Shown here: positions 42,775 through 53,137 of the stretch, in pieces | How the letters are laid out: every line of letters begins with the position of its first letter | Numbering within the stretch: the stretch's first letter is position 1 | Assembly: GCA_014607495.2 (NCBI GenBank) | Contig: CP053154.1 | Coordinates: 12,028,001 to 12,092,000, forward strand | Direction of reading: 5' to 3' | Source: Carposina sasakii | Lineage: Eukaryota; Arthropoda; Insecta; Lepidoptera; Carposinidae | DNA: 64,000 nucleotides | The notes under the pieces: model-generated | The model's database searches: none | What the model saw: the letters and a program-made list of their open reading frames with translations, nothing else | What the model was told of the DNA's origin: nothing | Program-made: the position numbers and the translations under genes

Positions 42775-43265
42775 ATATAGGGCGTGTGTGACAGCCAGGC
42801 AAATACTGAAATACTGAACAAGTACCATTGTTTTGAGTTATACAACAGTGTTCTTACTGGCAGGAAATGCATTTTTTATTTGATTATCCACAATGTTTGC
42901 TATCCGCGCCAATTGTATTGGGCGATCCTGTGACTAGTTAAATGGGCTTATTGGTTATTATATGATACATTGCTGTTTTTTGGATCACTTGTGACTCTCA
43001 AATGGGCTTAATCACTTCATTGAACTTTTTTGAGCTTAACTTTTTTTTTTAAAAGACCCATAAGTTAAAATTTTTGTTTTTAAGTCTTAAGTCATTATTT
43101 AAGGCCTACTTAAAGGATCAACATAATTTTTTTTCCAGAAAAAATGAAAAAAATGACGGAAAATTTGGAATTTTCCTGCGAAAATGTCCAGTGGTTTTCG
43201 CCTTAGAATCATGGTCTGAAGTCACCATATCAATATTTGCCTGGCTGTCATTCCCACCCTGTATA
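42775..43265. mobile_element. MITE family 1, copy 3
   Basis: ATAGGGCGTGTGTGACAGCC and TTTGCCTGGCTGTCATTCCC, ACCCTGTATA. Same internal order as 32810-33296. Confidence 0.85.
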
Positions 43266-43364
43266 AGTTTGAGTCTGCCTTATAGTGCCACTATTTTTCA
43301 AGATCAAGGGCCGATGTTTCCAATGGTCAGGGGGACAATTCTTGATAAGTCTCGAGTTAGAACG

Positions 43365-43565
43365 AAGCCGAAACGGAACTGTTGTAGACGCTCAGAACAA
43401 AGCAATAATTATTTTACGGTGACGTGATTAGACACATTTCAGCACGAGACAGTTATTTGTTTTTATTCCATCATACTTGCGACCGATGCGTGTCAAAATA
43501 TACCTTACTAGTCAAGCGGTAAGTATATGTATATTGCTTTGCACCGCGTTCCGTTAACGGTTCGT
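43365..43565 (+). repeat. Dispersed 200-bp repeat, copy 1
   Basis: CTGTTGTAGACGCTCAGAAC, AAAGCAATAATTATTTTACG, TTAGACACATTTCAGCACG and GCACCGCGTTCCGTTAACGG are matched in order at 47365-47565. Non-coding; family unknown. Confidence 0.65.
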
Positions 43566-43620
43566 TAGTTCATAGAGTTGCCCCCCAGATAGCCTATCTG
43601 AAGGATAAAGTAGTTATAAA

Positions 43621-43725
43621 AAATTCCTCACCCGGGTGGGAATCGAACCGACGACGACCTCGGAATGCAGAGGAATTCCCAGGAATTTTTTCGATTTCTT
43701 TATTAATAATTTTATAATATATAAT
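43621..43725. mobile_element. SINE family B, rearranged copy with inverted head
   Basis: A minus-oriented tail start and head (TTCCTCACCCGGGTGGGAAT, CGAACC) runs into a plus-oriented GGAATGCAGAGG and a plus-oriented tail (AGGAATTTTTTCGATTTCTT, TATTAATAATTTT). Confidence 0.7.
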
Positions 43726-43822
43726 ATCTTGACTAAGATAAAAACACTTCTCCATAATATAATCCGTTAGGATAAAGTAGTTGCTGTCTTCTATAGAACA
43801 TGATTAAGTTAAAGACAGCATC

Positions 43823-44133
43823 AGCTCTAGGTTTTCTGATCATTGCACAGTGTTCCAGAAACCTCGAAAAATGAACATCTATATCTATATGGGATAAATT
43901 AATTTTGTGTCAAACTCCATTAATAAAAGTACAATACAATTTTTTTAAATTTTTTGACCCCCCAAAAACTGGCAACTTTAATAAATTTTTTCTCGGAAAC
44001 TATTAACAATTGATAGGTAGTATGTTCTAGCGAATTGTTTCTCTCGTCGAACTACGTCGATATACGGGATCAGCTAGAGATGTCCATTTTTCGGGATTTC
44101 TGGAACACTGCAATGATCAGAAAACCTAGAGCT
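43823..44133. mobile_element. 311-bp element with about 60-bp inverted ends
   Basis: AGCTCTAGGTTTTCTGATCA, TTGCA, GTGTTCCAGAAA and CGAAAAATG at the left recur in reverse at the right. Few mismatches and a 2-bp indel. Interior has a CCCCCC stretch and no open frame. No clear target duplication, superfamily unassigned. Confidence 0.8.
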
Positions 44134-44936
44134 ATTTTATTTACAGAGATGGGAAATATTAGGTAATTTTTGATTATCGTTCGTTTTCCCCAGTACCTTG
44201 TCAACCGCAGTGTTTTAACACATATAAACCCGTAATTACATCATTATAATAAATTATATATCTACCTAAGAAGTAATTACCTCCTAAACCTTTAATAAAA
44301 GGTGTACGCAAAATGTAGGTCAGAAACAGGCGGGCCAACAGCGCAATAAAATTGATAAAGGATTATGACAAATTGCGACCCACGAAAATCTATAGACCGG
44401 ACTTTTAATAAGGAAATCATCATCCCTAAAGAGGTTAGGCAGAAGTAAATTACATGCCCACTTTTCCTCTGTCTGTTATTTTGATCTCATGTGGTACTGA
44501 GTGAGCCTACCACTTTGCATTGCTATAGGTATAATAGTGAATTTAAATAGTTGTTAAAAATTTTGACATAATCAGGTAAGTATTACCTACTAACAAGTAA
44601 TTATAAAATACTGCGTTTGTACTAAATATAAACATTGAAGTTGATAAAATTCACTAGATAAAATCCTAATATTTTTTAAAGTAATGCCATGGAATGAAAT
44701 ACGAAGCCTTTCCCAAACAGTTTCCGTAGCCTTTTAAGAAACAAACAAGTATAGTATTTCATTGAACCATTTAGTTATATAAACATTATCGGATATTGAC
44801 GGATTTAACTCTAAAATATAGCTAAAATACGAAAAACTGGCTTGACTGTAGAAAATATTTGATGGATGATCGCTTTGAAAAATTACTTTCTTTTCTCTAT
44901 ACATATGTAGGTAACAGAAGGGGTGACTACTTCGAC

Positions 44937-45095
44937 TTTTGTTCCTGTGTCCACTAGATGGAGTAGAGGTCCTCCACAGTTCTTTGCCAGCAAACTCGGT
45001 TTTGAGCTTCGCGTCTTAATTCGCTCCAGGTCTTCTCTACTCTCTTCGCCTCTGTGATGATCGTCCGCCGCTAGGTCTGCTTAGGGCGGCCATGT
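44937..45095 (-). pseudogene. Decayed LINE ORF2 C-terminus
   Basis: Minus strand, with in-frame stops: GRPKQT-stop-RRTIITEAK, KTWSELRREAQNRVCW, TVEDLYSI. The GRPK...WRRTI...TW..L...A.NR..W pattern is the known end of many LINE reverse transcriptases. Different from the VQQWTSQG type seen at 33931. Confidence 0.65.
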
Positions 45096-45562
45096 TTAAG
45101 GGGTGTGTTCAGCAAAATTATGTGAGTCTAATCGTGTATATTTTTAAGATATGTCTATACATTCTGGAAAAAGTAAATAATGATTTCGAATATGTTTTGT
45201 GTTGCTCAAACAATATGTACACGTTTCTTGTTGTAATATTTCCACTAATAAAAGTAATAACAAACTATATTCCTAATGAAGAAATGAAACTTCTATCGAT
45301 TCGATCGCAAAATAATGTTACCTTATTTAGTCTAAGCTCTTAGGTTTTCAAAATAAGGCTATTGATATAGCATTTGTCTCAACATACTCCTTCTGTTACA
45401 CCGAATTTAGAAGTAAGAATGGATTGCTGTTAGTTCGTATCACTATAACGCGACGCTAGTTCGACCAATTTTGATGAAATTTTCTGTGCGTTTGAGTAAA
45501 TCTAGGGCAGGTTTTACAAGTTAGTTGAAACCGATAGTTAAATAATACATACCTAACATAGA

Positions 45563-45780
45563 CTCGGCTGTGATCTCGATCTAGGGTAGCCAGAACAGCA
45601 GGATCGTAAAGGAGGTCTCACAGCCACGTTTCGTTTAACACAACGGGGACAGATGAGATTAATGATCAGTGACAAGTCGCTAGCTTATCGCCTGAGAGAT
45701 TGCCCGAGTTCCTTAGTCGACTCTTACGACATGCGCGGAAGGAGATGCAGCTGATGTATTCAAGCGAAGCCTCGTGTTGC
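45563..45780 (+). repeat. Dispersed repeat family G, copy 6
   Basis: Near full-length: CTAGGGTAGCCAGAACAGCA, GATCAGTGACAAGTCGCTAG, CTTAGTCGACTCTTACGACA, GATGTATTCAAGCGAAGCC. Confidence 0.8.
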
Positions 45781-45877
45781 GAATTAGAAAATTAACCTGC
45801 GGGTTCCAAGTGAAGCTTCTGAAGGGCTGATGTAATAAGAGGATTAATATAATACAGCCAAACATAACATGTTTTTG

Positions 45878-46062
45878 AACTCCGTCAGCGTGGACTGCAG
45901 AAAAAACAAAATGTCATTGACCAAAATGTAAATCTATACAATTCTCGAACTCACTTGAATACACACAAAGGCTAAATTTTATTCCGGGAATTAAAATCGG
46001 TCCAGCCGTTTAGAAGGAGTTTTTTTCAATCACAAACGCGGACGGGGTCGCGGGCGGCCACT
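45878..46062. mobile_element. Helitron-like fragments in opposite orientations
   Basis: 45878-46010 reads as a minus-strand fragment (CTGCAGTCCACGCTGACGGA); 46035-46062 is a plus-strand 3' end (GCGGACGGGGTCGCGGGCGG then CCACTAA). Confidence 0.5.
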
Positions 46063-46191
46063 AACAGAAGATTTGTATTGTTGTTCATGTTAGAGAACCT
46101 TTCACATAGGATCTGGCAGACTGCGCTGTAGTCGCTGTATCGATTACTCACAAGGATACTTTAGTTTCAGTTACGCCCGGTAGATAGTTGT

Positions 46192-46578
46192 TATACAGGA
46201 TGATTTTTGGTCGTCAACGTTCCCGAAAACTACGGAATCTCCTCATCATCACGATCATTTTTCTCCATGGAAGCATACCTGGGAAGTGTCTGGTTTCCAA
46301 AATATTAGGGTCCAAAGTTGAGTAAATAGACTGCGTTTTTCTGCATAAATACACATAGACGCGCGTAGCAGGATTTTGTTCACGAAAAATAATTAATATC
46401 TGTCTATAAAAAAACTAACATAAACACTAGACACTATAAATTTAGCACGATCAAGGAATTTAAAATTAAAAAACAAAAAAAAAAAATTCCCAGCATTTTT
46501 TTTGGCATAAACTTACTTTATTTCATGTATAGAATACGTACCCTTCGTTAAAGGTGGCCACAAAAAAACACCCTGTAT
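46192..46578. mobile_element. CAGGGTG-ended MITE, family 3, copy 2
   Basis: ATACAGGATGATTTTTGGTC ... CACAAAAAAACACCCTGTAT; closely matches 17931-18303. Confidence 0.8.
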
Positions 46579-46599
46579 CTCGGAAATGTTTCCTTTTCC

Positions 46600-46745
46600 T
46601 TACATTAATAAATCTTCTATTCTTGCGTTTGTAATGGATTTCCTTCTAAACGGCTGGACAGATTTTGATGAAATTTTTTGTGTGTGTTCAAGTGGGTTCG
46701 GAAATTATTCAGATTCACATTTCGAGGAAACACAGGAACACAGTT
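46600..46745 (+). repeat. Repeat related to 45930-46030
   Basis: CTTCTAAACGGCTGGACAGA, TTTTGATGAAATTTTTTGTG, GTTCAAGTGGGTTCGG. The opposite-strand relative lies at 45930-46030. Confidence 0.5.
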
Positions 46746-47364
46746 GTTGGCGAAACATATGTAGATTATTAATCTAGTTTTTGATTTCGGAATAGTGCAA
46801 TGTATTGTCTTGCATGCTGGGTGCTCGGGTCTGGTTTTTCGTGGAGATTGTAGTTAGTGCAAGTGCCTGTTTTCGCAGTTATGAGTTATCAGATCCGAGG
46901 GTCAGTGGAGGGTGTAGGGCCCGGTGGTGGGCGCACCCATAGTGAATAAAAATTTTAAAATTAAATGAGGTGGAGCAATGAGTCGCAAAGACTTCATCGT
47001 AGATGTTCTCAGTAATAAGGGGGTATAGGGTTTTATATCGTTTTATACTACAAGTTTCGACATAACGATACATCCAATTTCCATGAAAAAAAAATAAAAA
47101 AATCCGTGCCCACTCTTATGCAACTAGAATGCGTTTCACTAAATAATTTCTCCGAATGATGGCGCTAGTTGCTTTGAGTATGATCACATTATCTGTGTAA
47201 CTGTATAAAAAAAGTTTAGTTCCCAAACCATGCATGGAAGTTATTCGACGAAACGGACTCTACGTAAATTTCGCGCTGCCGCACGAGAACTCAATATTTA
47301 TAGTCTGTGGTCGAAACGGCCAATATATCCGAATTGGGGGCCAATTCCCCTAAAAAGTCTTGAG

Positions 47365-47565
47365 TAAACGGAACCGTTGTAGACGCTCAGAACAATGCAA
47401 TAATTACTTTGAAGCAATAATTACGGTGATCATATTAGACACATTTCAACACGGGACAGATATTTGATTTTATTCTGTCATACTCGTGACCGATGCATGC
47501 TAAAATATATACTCTAGCAGTAAGTTAATATTGCTTCGCACCGCGTTTCGTTTACGGTTCCTTAG
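47365..47565 (+). repeat. Dispersed 200-bp repeat, copy 2
   Basis: CCGTTGTAGACGCTCAGAAC ... GCACCGCGTTTCGTTTACGG. Partner of 43365-43565, with a small internal repeat of GCAATAATTAC. Confidence 0.65.
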
Positions 47566-47857
47566 GGGTTGCGTTCTGGCTCAAAATTTTTGCGGAATGG
47601 CCCCCCTGGTAACTACTTCCCGATATTTCCTCTCGCTCTAATTTATCGGGCTAAACAATCGTTTGTCTCAATTTGGACGGGCTTTGCGAAATCAATGAAT
47701 TCGCCTAGGGGCACTTATGATTTGTGGATAATTGGTGCTTTGGACGATTTTTATGACCTGGTTGAGGATCTATTATATAGAATTAAACTAGCTATTATAT
47801 AGAATTAAACTACTCTGTCATATATTTTATATTTTCAAAATTAAAATATAGGAAATA

Positions 47858-47930
47858 AACGCGACCAACCCGCCTGCCCAGTAGCCCCTAGAGCGTGCCC
47901 GGACTACGTCCAGCAGTGACCTGCAAGAGG
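47858..47930 (+). mobile_element. Decayed 3' fragment of the RTE-tailed SINE, plus orientation
   Basis: GACCAACCCGCCTGCCCAGT, then CTACGTCCAGCAGTGACCTG and GAGGCTGAAACG. Confidence 0.6.
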
Positions 47931-48062
47931 CTGAAACGAAAGACGAATATAAAATATAGAGCTTTTAATATAATTGCCAAAATTAATATCTAAAAGATCT
48001 ACATATCTGTAAGTAAAATACGAATAAGTATATTTTTATATGAATTGGTTATATATTAGATC

Positions 48063-48685
48063 AAATAAAATTTAGGTAAAAAAACCTTTTTAAAAACAAG
48101 CTTTTATTTAAATGCGCTAAAAAGAAAAAATAAACTTTTACACTAAAACTTTTACTGTTAATTTATAACGTCATTTCAAATTTAACACATTTGACACAAT
48201 TTATATGTTATAAAAGCTTGTCGCGACATTTAAGTACTCGTATTTACGTTCTTACTTTTAAATGTTTATTAGGCAGCATCTTTGTGTTGATGTTTCAGAT
48301 TTTCCCATATTGTTCCCACGCATATCGAAGAAATATCCGTCGACCCTTCCAGAGCTTCATGTAGAAGAGTAAGAGAGTAATATACAACAGGGTTCGCCCC
48401 GGTGCCCCGAGGTGGTATGTTCACGACATCATGTCATCATGCCACTCAGTCCTCGGCACGGCCTCACCTTGACTTATTAAAAATTTAAAACTAAGAAAGT
48501 AAATACGAGTACTTAAATGTCGCGACAAGCTTTTATAACATATAAATTGTGTCAAATGTGTTAAGTTTGAAATGACGTTATAAATTAACAGTAAAAGTTT
48601 TAGTGTAAAAGTTTATTTTTTTCTTTTTAGCGCATTTAAATAAAAGCTTGTTTTTAAAAAGGTTTTTTTACCTAAATTTTATTTT
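48063..48685. repeat. Foldback with near-perfect 185-bp arms
   Basis: 48063-48247 is repeated in reverse at 48500-48685 with only about three differences over the arm (for example CAAATTTAACAC against CAAACTTAACAC). Arms include ACAAGCTTTTATTTAAATGC and AAAGCTTGTCGCGACATTTA. The 252-bp spacer is GC-richer and has an open frame on the minus strand (48269-48433). Transcription across it would give a long hairpin RNA. Confidence 0.9.
48269..48433 (-). other. Open frame in the foldback spacer (uncertain)
   Basis: Fifty-four codons without an upstream ATG, reading VNIPPRGTGANPVVYYSLTL ... CVGTIWENLKHQHKDAA and a stop. Composition is protein-like but I recognise no family. Could be a captured exon fragment or chance. 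Confidence 0.25.
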
Positions 48686-48905
48686 ATACTTTTTTCACCT
48701 CGTTTTCACCTGGTAAGTTCCTAAGTCTGTTCATCTCATTCAACGCATCATTATTGTAAGGTCGTTTGCCAGTTAATTTTGAACAGTCCAGCTCTTCAAT
48801 GAGGAGCCCTTCTAATGACTTCACCCTACTTAAGGCCACATATGCTTGACCAGCGGCAAAGAGCTTCGAGCCCAGGTATACAACGGCATGGTCGACGGCC
48901 AGTTC
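48684..48905 (-). pseudogene. C-terminal end of a Helitron helicase (Pif1-type motif VI)
   Basis: Minus strand, continuous open frame: HELAVDHAVVYLGSKLFAAG, QAYVALSRVKSLEGLLIEEL and LNEMNRLRNLPGENEVKK with a stop at 48684. GQAYVALSRVxSLEGL is the hallmark of motif VI in Helitron/Pif1 helicases. An in-frame TAG precedes HELAV at about 48905, where the similarity ends, so only the last 73 or so codons survive. The stop codon coincides with the outer edge of the foldback at 48685. It is not contiguous with the Rep fragment at 14016 and is probably from another copy. Confidence 0.85.
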
Positions 48906-48949
48906 ATGCTACGACCCTAACTAAACCAACATGATATTAAATGCTTATA

Positions 48950-49045
48950 CCCATACACAAACATGCACATACGTACCTACATACATTCATACATACAAAC
49001 ATACATACATACACACATATGTACATATGTACATACATACATACA
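48950..49045. repeat. ACAT/TACA microsatellite
   Basis: Imperfect tetranucleotide run (ACATACATACATACACACAT, GTACATATGTACATACATAC). Confidence 0.85.
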
Positions 49046-49076
49046 TTCAGATACCATGTAAAGACAAAATATACTC

Positions 49077-49600
49077 GTCGAGAGTTATTCTCAGCAAGAC
49101 CTATCATTTGATACCTATATTATAGGCACGAATAAAAGAAAATTATCCGCCATTTTGGGTGTTCCGCCATGGTGGATTTGGAATAACGTCATACGAGTAC
49201 AGTTAACCATGCATTGTCATGCATGAACGTGCATACAAAATTTCAACTCAATTGCTTAAAAATATCTGTTTCAAAATAGATTTTCAAGTTTTAGAAGTCC
49301 GCCATATTGGATTAAGAGTGACGTCACATTTTTTTCGAGTTACTCTCAGCTAGCCCTTTAATTTGATACCCATATTGTAGGAATGCATTAAAAATAATTG
49401 GTCCGCCATTGTGGGTATGCCGCCATGTTGGATTTAGAATGACGTCACACTGTTAATCATGCATTGTCATCCGAACTGAACGTGCTCACCAAATTTCAGC
49501 CCAATCGGTTGAGGGCAAGTGCCTTAAAATTGAGTTGTAAGATTTCACCCGAACAAACATACATTGCAAGTTAAATAAAAGCTTGTAATAAAAAATAAAG
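49077..49600. repeat. Repeat with two diverged units carrying CCGCCAT and TGACGTCA motifs
   Basis: Two related units follow one another, each with GAGTTAYTCTCAGC, TTTGATACC, one or two CCGCCATnnTGG words and then AATGACGTCA or a variant (49184, 49319, 49440). The end reads ACATTGCAAGTTAAATAAAA, GCTTGT. Non-coding. Confidence 0.65.
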
Positions 49601-50040
49601 TTATTACAATGATTATTATTCAGATCAGAGATATGTTTCGTAGAGAAATGTGGCATGCAAATATTTATTCAAAAACCTTACAAAATTTGTTATTACAAAA
49701 CATAAGTACTAAAACTTGCTTAGCAGGTATTGCTTGAAACCATTCTCTTCGGTCATTGAAATTAGGGGTTTTATCGGTTCTTCTGGTATAAATATACAGA
49801 CTTTCTAAGAGAGCTTTTATATAAAGAAATTATATGTAAAGTTCTTTTATACTGCTCTGGAAGTGAAAAAAAAAAGGTATAATCTACAGCTGCTTCTCCT
49901 CCCGGGCATACTGTACAAGTCAGTAGAGGGACAAGAGGGTCTTGGTGTATTGTAGGCGACGGGCTGACCACCTGTCACTACTAACCGAACTTCTACATCA
50001 ACTATACCCTCAAAATTGGTCAGAAGTGGCACCATGTGGT

Positions 50041-50110
50041 TTTATCGGCCCTTGGTGCTCTGCCTACCCCGTAAGGGATAAAGGCGTGATTATATGTATG
50101 TATGTATATA
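50041..50110 (-). repeat. Lepidopteran retroposon 3' fragment with ATGT tail
   Basis: Reversed: AATCACGCCTTTATCCCTTA, CGGGGTAGGCAGAGCACCAA. TATG tetramers follow at 50090-50110. Relative of 42476-42534. Confidence 0.6.
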
Positions 50111-50164
50111 TAAAGTAACATTAAGCACCTCATAATATTTTTGACGTATTTGCGCAATTAGTAA

Positions 50165-50275
50165 CAGGATTAGTATTTTCTCAGGCGATAAGCTAGCATC
50201 ATATTACTGATCATTTACATGGTTCTCCCTCACGCTCCTGCAGTTCTTGCTACCCCGTTTCGGGAATGTGTCTAT
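50165..50275 (-). repeat. Dispersed repeat family G, copy 7 (minus)
   Basis: Reversed: CCCGAAACGGGGTAGCAAGA, ACTGCAGGAGCGTGAGGGAG, ATGATCAGTAATATGATGCT, AGCTTATCGCCTGAGA. Confidence 0.65.
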
Positions 50276-50279
50276 ATGT

Positions 50280-51142
50280 ATGTATTAAGAGGAAACTAGC
50301 TGCTATATGTCCATTGTCAATAAAAAAAAACTATTCAAACCTTGTATTGAATGTTGTGGAGCTTAGCTCACTATAATAAAAATAAGGAACAAATAACGCA
50401 AAGCTCGCAAACAGTGAAAATTTTCCAATACGATAAATAATAAACTTCTTTAGAGAATAAAGACAAAGGAAAGTAACATATGTAAATATGACCCTATATA
50501 TTGTTTAGGAGCACGAACAACTAAATTTTTCACAATTTTCACACTACTTTTACTAAACTTGTAAGACAGAAGGTTTTGTATAAATTTTGTTCACTTCAAA
50601 GCGATAAATTTTATTCTTTAGCAAAGCTTTTACCGTGAAGTGATATATAAATATAATAAAAATTTCACCCGAGTGAGACTGTAATGAGAGTGAATATTAT
50701 TTTACTCTATTCTGTTACATTCATGGTTGAGAAGTTTTCTAAATTATCGGGCCTTGCGATATTGTAGCCGAGTTTCGTAGAAGAGATTACGATTTCAGGC
50801 CCACAATATTATGTTATTATATTTCATAATTTCAATGTTTATAGTATGTTATATTTTATTATCTCAAGGTTTCACCACATATTGTAACTACTTGTGATTA
50901 GTAACTACGCAAAGGGGCGGATAGCTTTACTCGTATTTTAATTCGTTATTTTCTTTATTTTAGTACTATGTTTATAAATAATATGTTTTAGTCAGTACCT
51001 TCGGCATCATCTAATTTATAATCAGGGTACTTAGACAATGTAACATCGTTTCACATTGACGTTCGTTGTCAATATATTTTATTCTTTTATGTTAATATAT
51101 TTTCTTACATTTCCACTTTTAATATTTCTAAAACGTCACTTA
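50280..51142. other. No gene or defined element seen
   Basis: Strongly AT-rich, stops in all frames. Confidence 0.45.
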
Positions 51143-51150
51143 GTTTTACC

Positions 51151-52527
51151 CACAGAGATCTATAGAGTGGCCGTGGGGGCGTGGGCGGTGTAATTGAACT
51201 ATGAACAAAATAGGCAAACATCGCGAAAACGCAATCAGTCGGGACTTGATTGCCTAACGCGTCACACGGGAGTGTTTTTTTATAATGCCTGCTTGTTCAG
51301 TGGTTGTGTGCAAGAATCGAAGTGACCATAAACTTGAAGGGGTCACTTTTCATAGGTAAGTACAATAACAATTTTGTTTTCTAGCATTTATACCCAAATT
51401 TCATTTTATTTCGTTAAAATAATTTTCACTGAGTGACATATGTAACCTAACGATTGAACCTAAGTGCTCGCTAACATTGCTCGCTAAGTGTAGCGTGCCT
51501 GGTGTTGAAATCAGTTTGACCGAGTGATGATAATTGCGCATATTGAATCGGCCGCTCCCGCGCACGGCCGCTGCTAAGCGCTTTGACATAGAGTTGTACC
51601 TGTCATTTCTTGTTGTCGATACGTCACGTTGCCGCGAATAGTACCTACGAGTAATAACTAATGTTAAGTAGATAATTTTGAGAGTTTAAAAAATATTATG
51701 TTTATGTAAAACAATGGTGAATTACTTATTATTATTAGTGTAACAAAGTACCTAAATTAATGTAGATGTGTGCAAAGTCAACTTTCTTTATTTTTGTGTT
51801 TCTTATTAATAAATATTTTTTAAAATTATAATATAAAAAAATATTATTTAACTATAAAATAGTTACTATAAAGTAGTTACTTACCTACTTTGTGTTATCG
51901 AGTCTTAAATATTTCAGAATATTTTGTTAAATGTAGATAATAAATGACTACCAATAAGCATATTATTATAGTTTTTTATTTCCATCGAACATTTACATAC
52001 CGTACTAATTTATTAAAGACTCCGCTACGAATTTACTTTATTCTTTATCCCTTCAAGAAAAATAACCTTTTATTTGTGACCTCATACTTTTGTGACTGTG
52101 ATGCAACTCAAAATCTAAGCTCAATCGGACAACGAGAAGTAGAAAAAGTAGGTTGAATTTTAAGATGAAGCTAAGTAAAAACCTGTTTAAAATTGTATTG
52201 TGACCAGCTACTAAAGCCTAAATTGTTCGCGATGTGCAACAACGCAAGTGCTCGATAACAAATTTATCGACAGTCAATCACTAGCGTACGTGTGAAATTT
52301 GTTGAATGTATTTGCTATACTGAGGCGCGTACTTACACAGTAGATAGCAATGTGTGCGCGCCAATGAGAGTACCGCCTTAAATGTGTGAGTGTCAGAGAT
52401 TTATCAATGTTGGGTGTAATTTGTGTTATTATTTAGATGTCAATGTAAGTGTGGCTTATAGCCGCTTACATCAGAACTCAAACTAAGTGCGCTTAGCGGC
52501 CCATCTTCTGTGTTTCTGTTATCTATG
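51151..52527 (+). mobile_element. Non-autonomous P-superfamily-like element, copy 2 (1377 bp)
   Basis: Flanked by GTTTTACC (51143-51150 and 52528-52535). Starts CACAGAGATCTATAGAGTGG, ends CTGTTATCTATG, the same ends as 15979-19146 in opposite orientation. It carries a THAP exon near the 5' end and no further transposase sequence. It lacks the 1.65-kb insertion of copy 1, so its length is closer to the ancestral non-autonomous form. Confidence 0.85.
51285..51355 (+). CDS. First exon of a THAP-domain (P-type transposase) gene, partial
   Basis: ATG at 51285 encodes MPACSVVVCKNRSDHKLEGV then TFHR, the start of a THAP C2CH zinc finger (the first two cysteines CxxxxC, then the TFHR that precedes the FP of most THAP domains). 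It ends at a strong donor, AG|GTAAGT, at 51355/51356, in the position where THAP genes often have an intron. No second exon with the CxxH half follows inside the element, so no working DNA-binding domain can be made from this copy alone. In P transposases this domain binds the subterminal sites. Whether the exon splices to anything downstream is unknown. Confidence 0.7.
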
Positions 52528-52539
52528 GTTTTACCCATG

Positions 52540-52655
52540 GAAGGCTGGCGTTTGGCAAGCAACCGACCGTAAAAACAAACGCCAAATCCTTGGCACTATG
52601 AGACCATATAAAACCGACGCCATAAACAATAGGTTAAGGGCAGGAAGATGATGAT
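52540..52655 (+). repeat. Retroposon 3' tail with ATG repeats
   Basis: GGAAGGCTGGCGTTTGGCAA ... TTAAGGGCAGGAAGATGATG ends in ATG trimers as RTE and allied tails do. GGGGCAGGAAGATGATGAG also occurs near 11690 and 20418. Confidence 0.45.
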
Positions 52656-53137
52656 GAACGTTAGACTTTATTGCGTGATTTGACGAACGGATGGAAAAAA
52701 GTCCAGCATAAATAATTCACATGACCTAGATAAAAAAACAACTTTAGTATTAAGTAACTTTAGAAGCAGCAGCCTGAATATTGCACTCGAAGAAATAACT
52801 ATTGCTCTGTAGTATCAGAATGGAGATGTACAGCCTCTTTCGGACACTTTCTGTATAAGAATATATTGCTTACGTCCCAAGTTGTCCTGACTTCGAGGCA
52901 AGTGCCACTGAGAACTTTGAACTAACTTCGACTTGCTTTTATGTTGTTTTTGTCGTTTATTATAATCAGAAACGGAGAGCTGACACTGTTTATTGCCAGC
53001 TTTTCTTGTGTTTATCTGCCATGTTTTCATTTTGATAAGACATTTTCTACTTAGGTTGAAATAGTAGTAGAGGAGACCGTGAGGATCGACCTTCACCGAT
53101 CTGATCTGATGAACTCGAACAGACATATTTTTTTTAA

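Noticed and set aside
48950..49045. CRISPR-like or regulatory tandem array
   Set aside because: It is a plain ACAT microsatellite in a eukaryotic genome.
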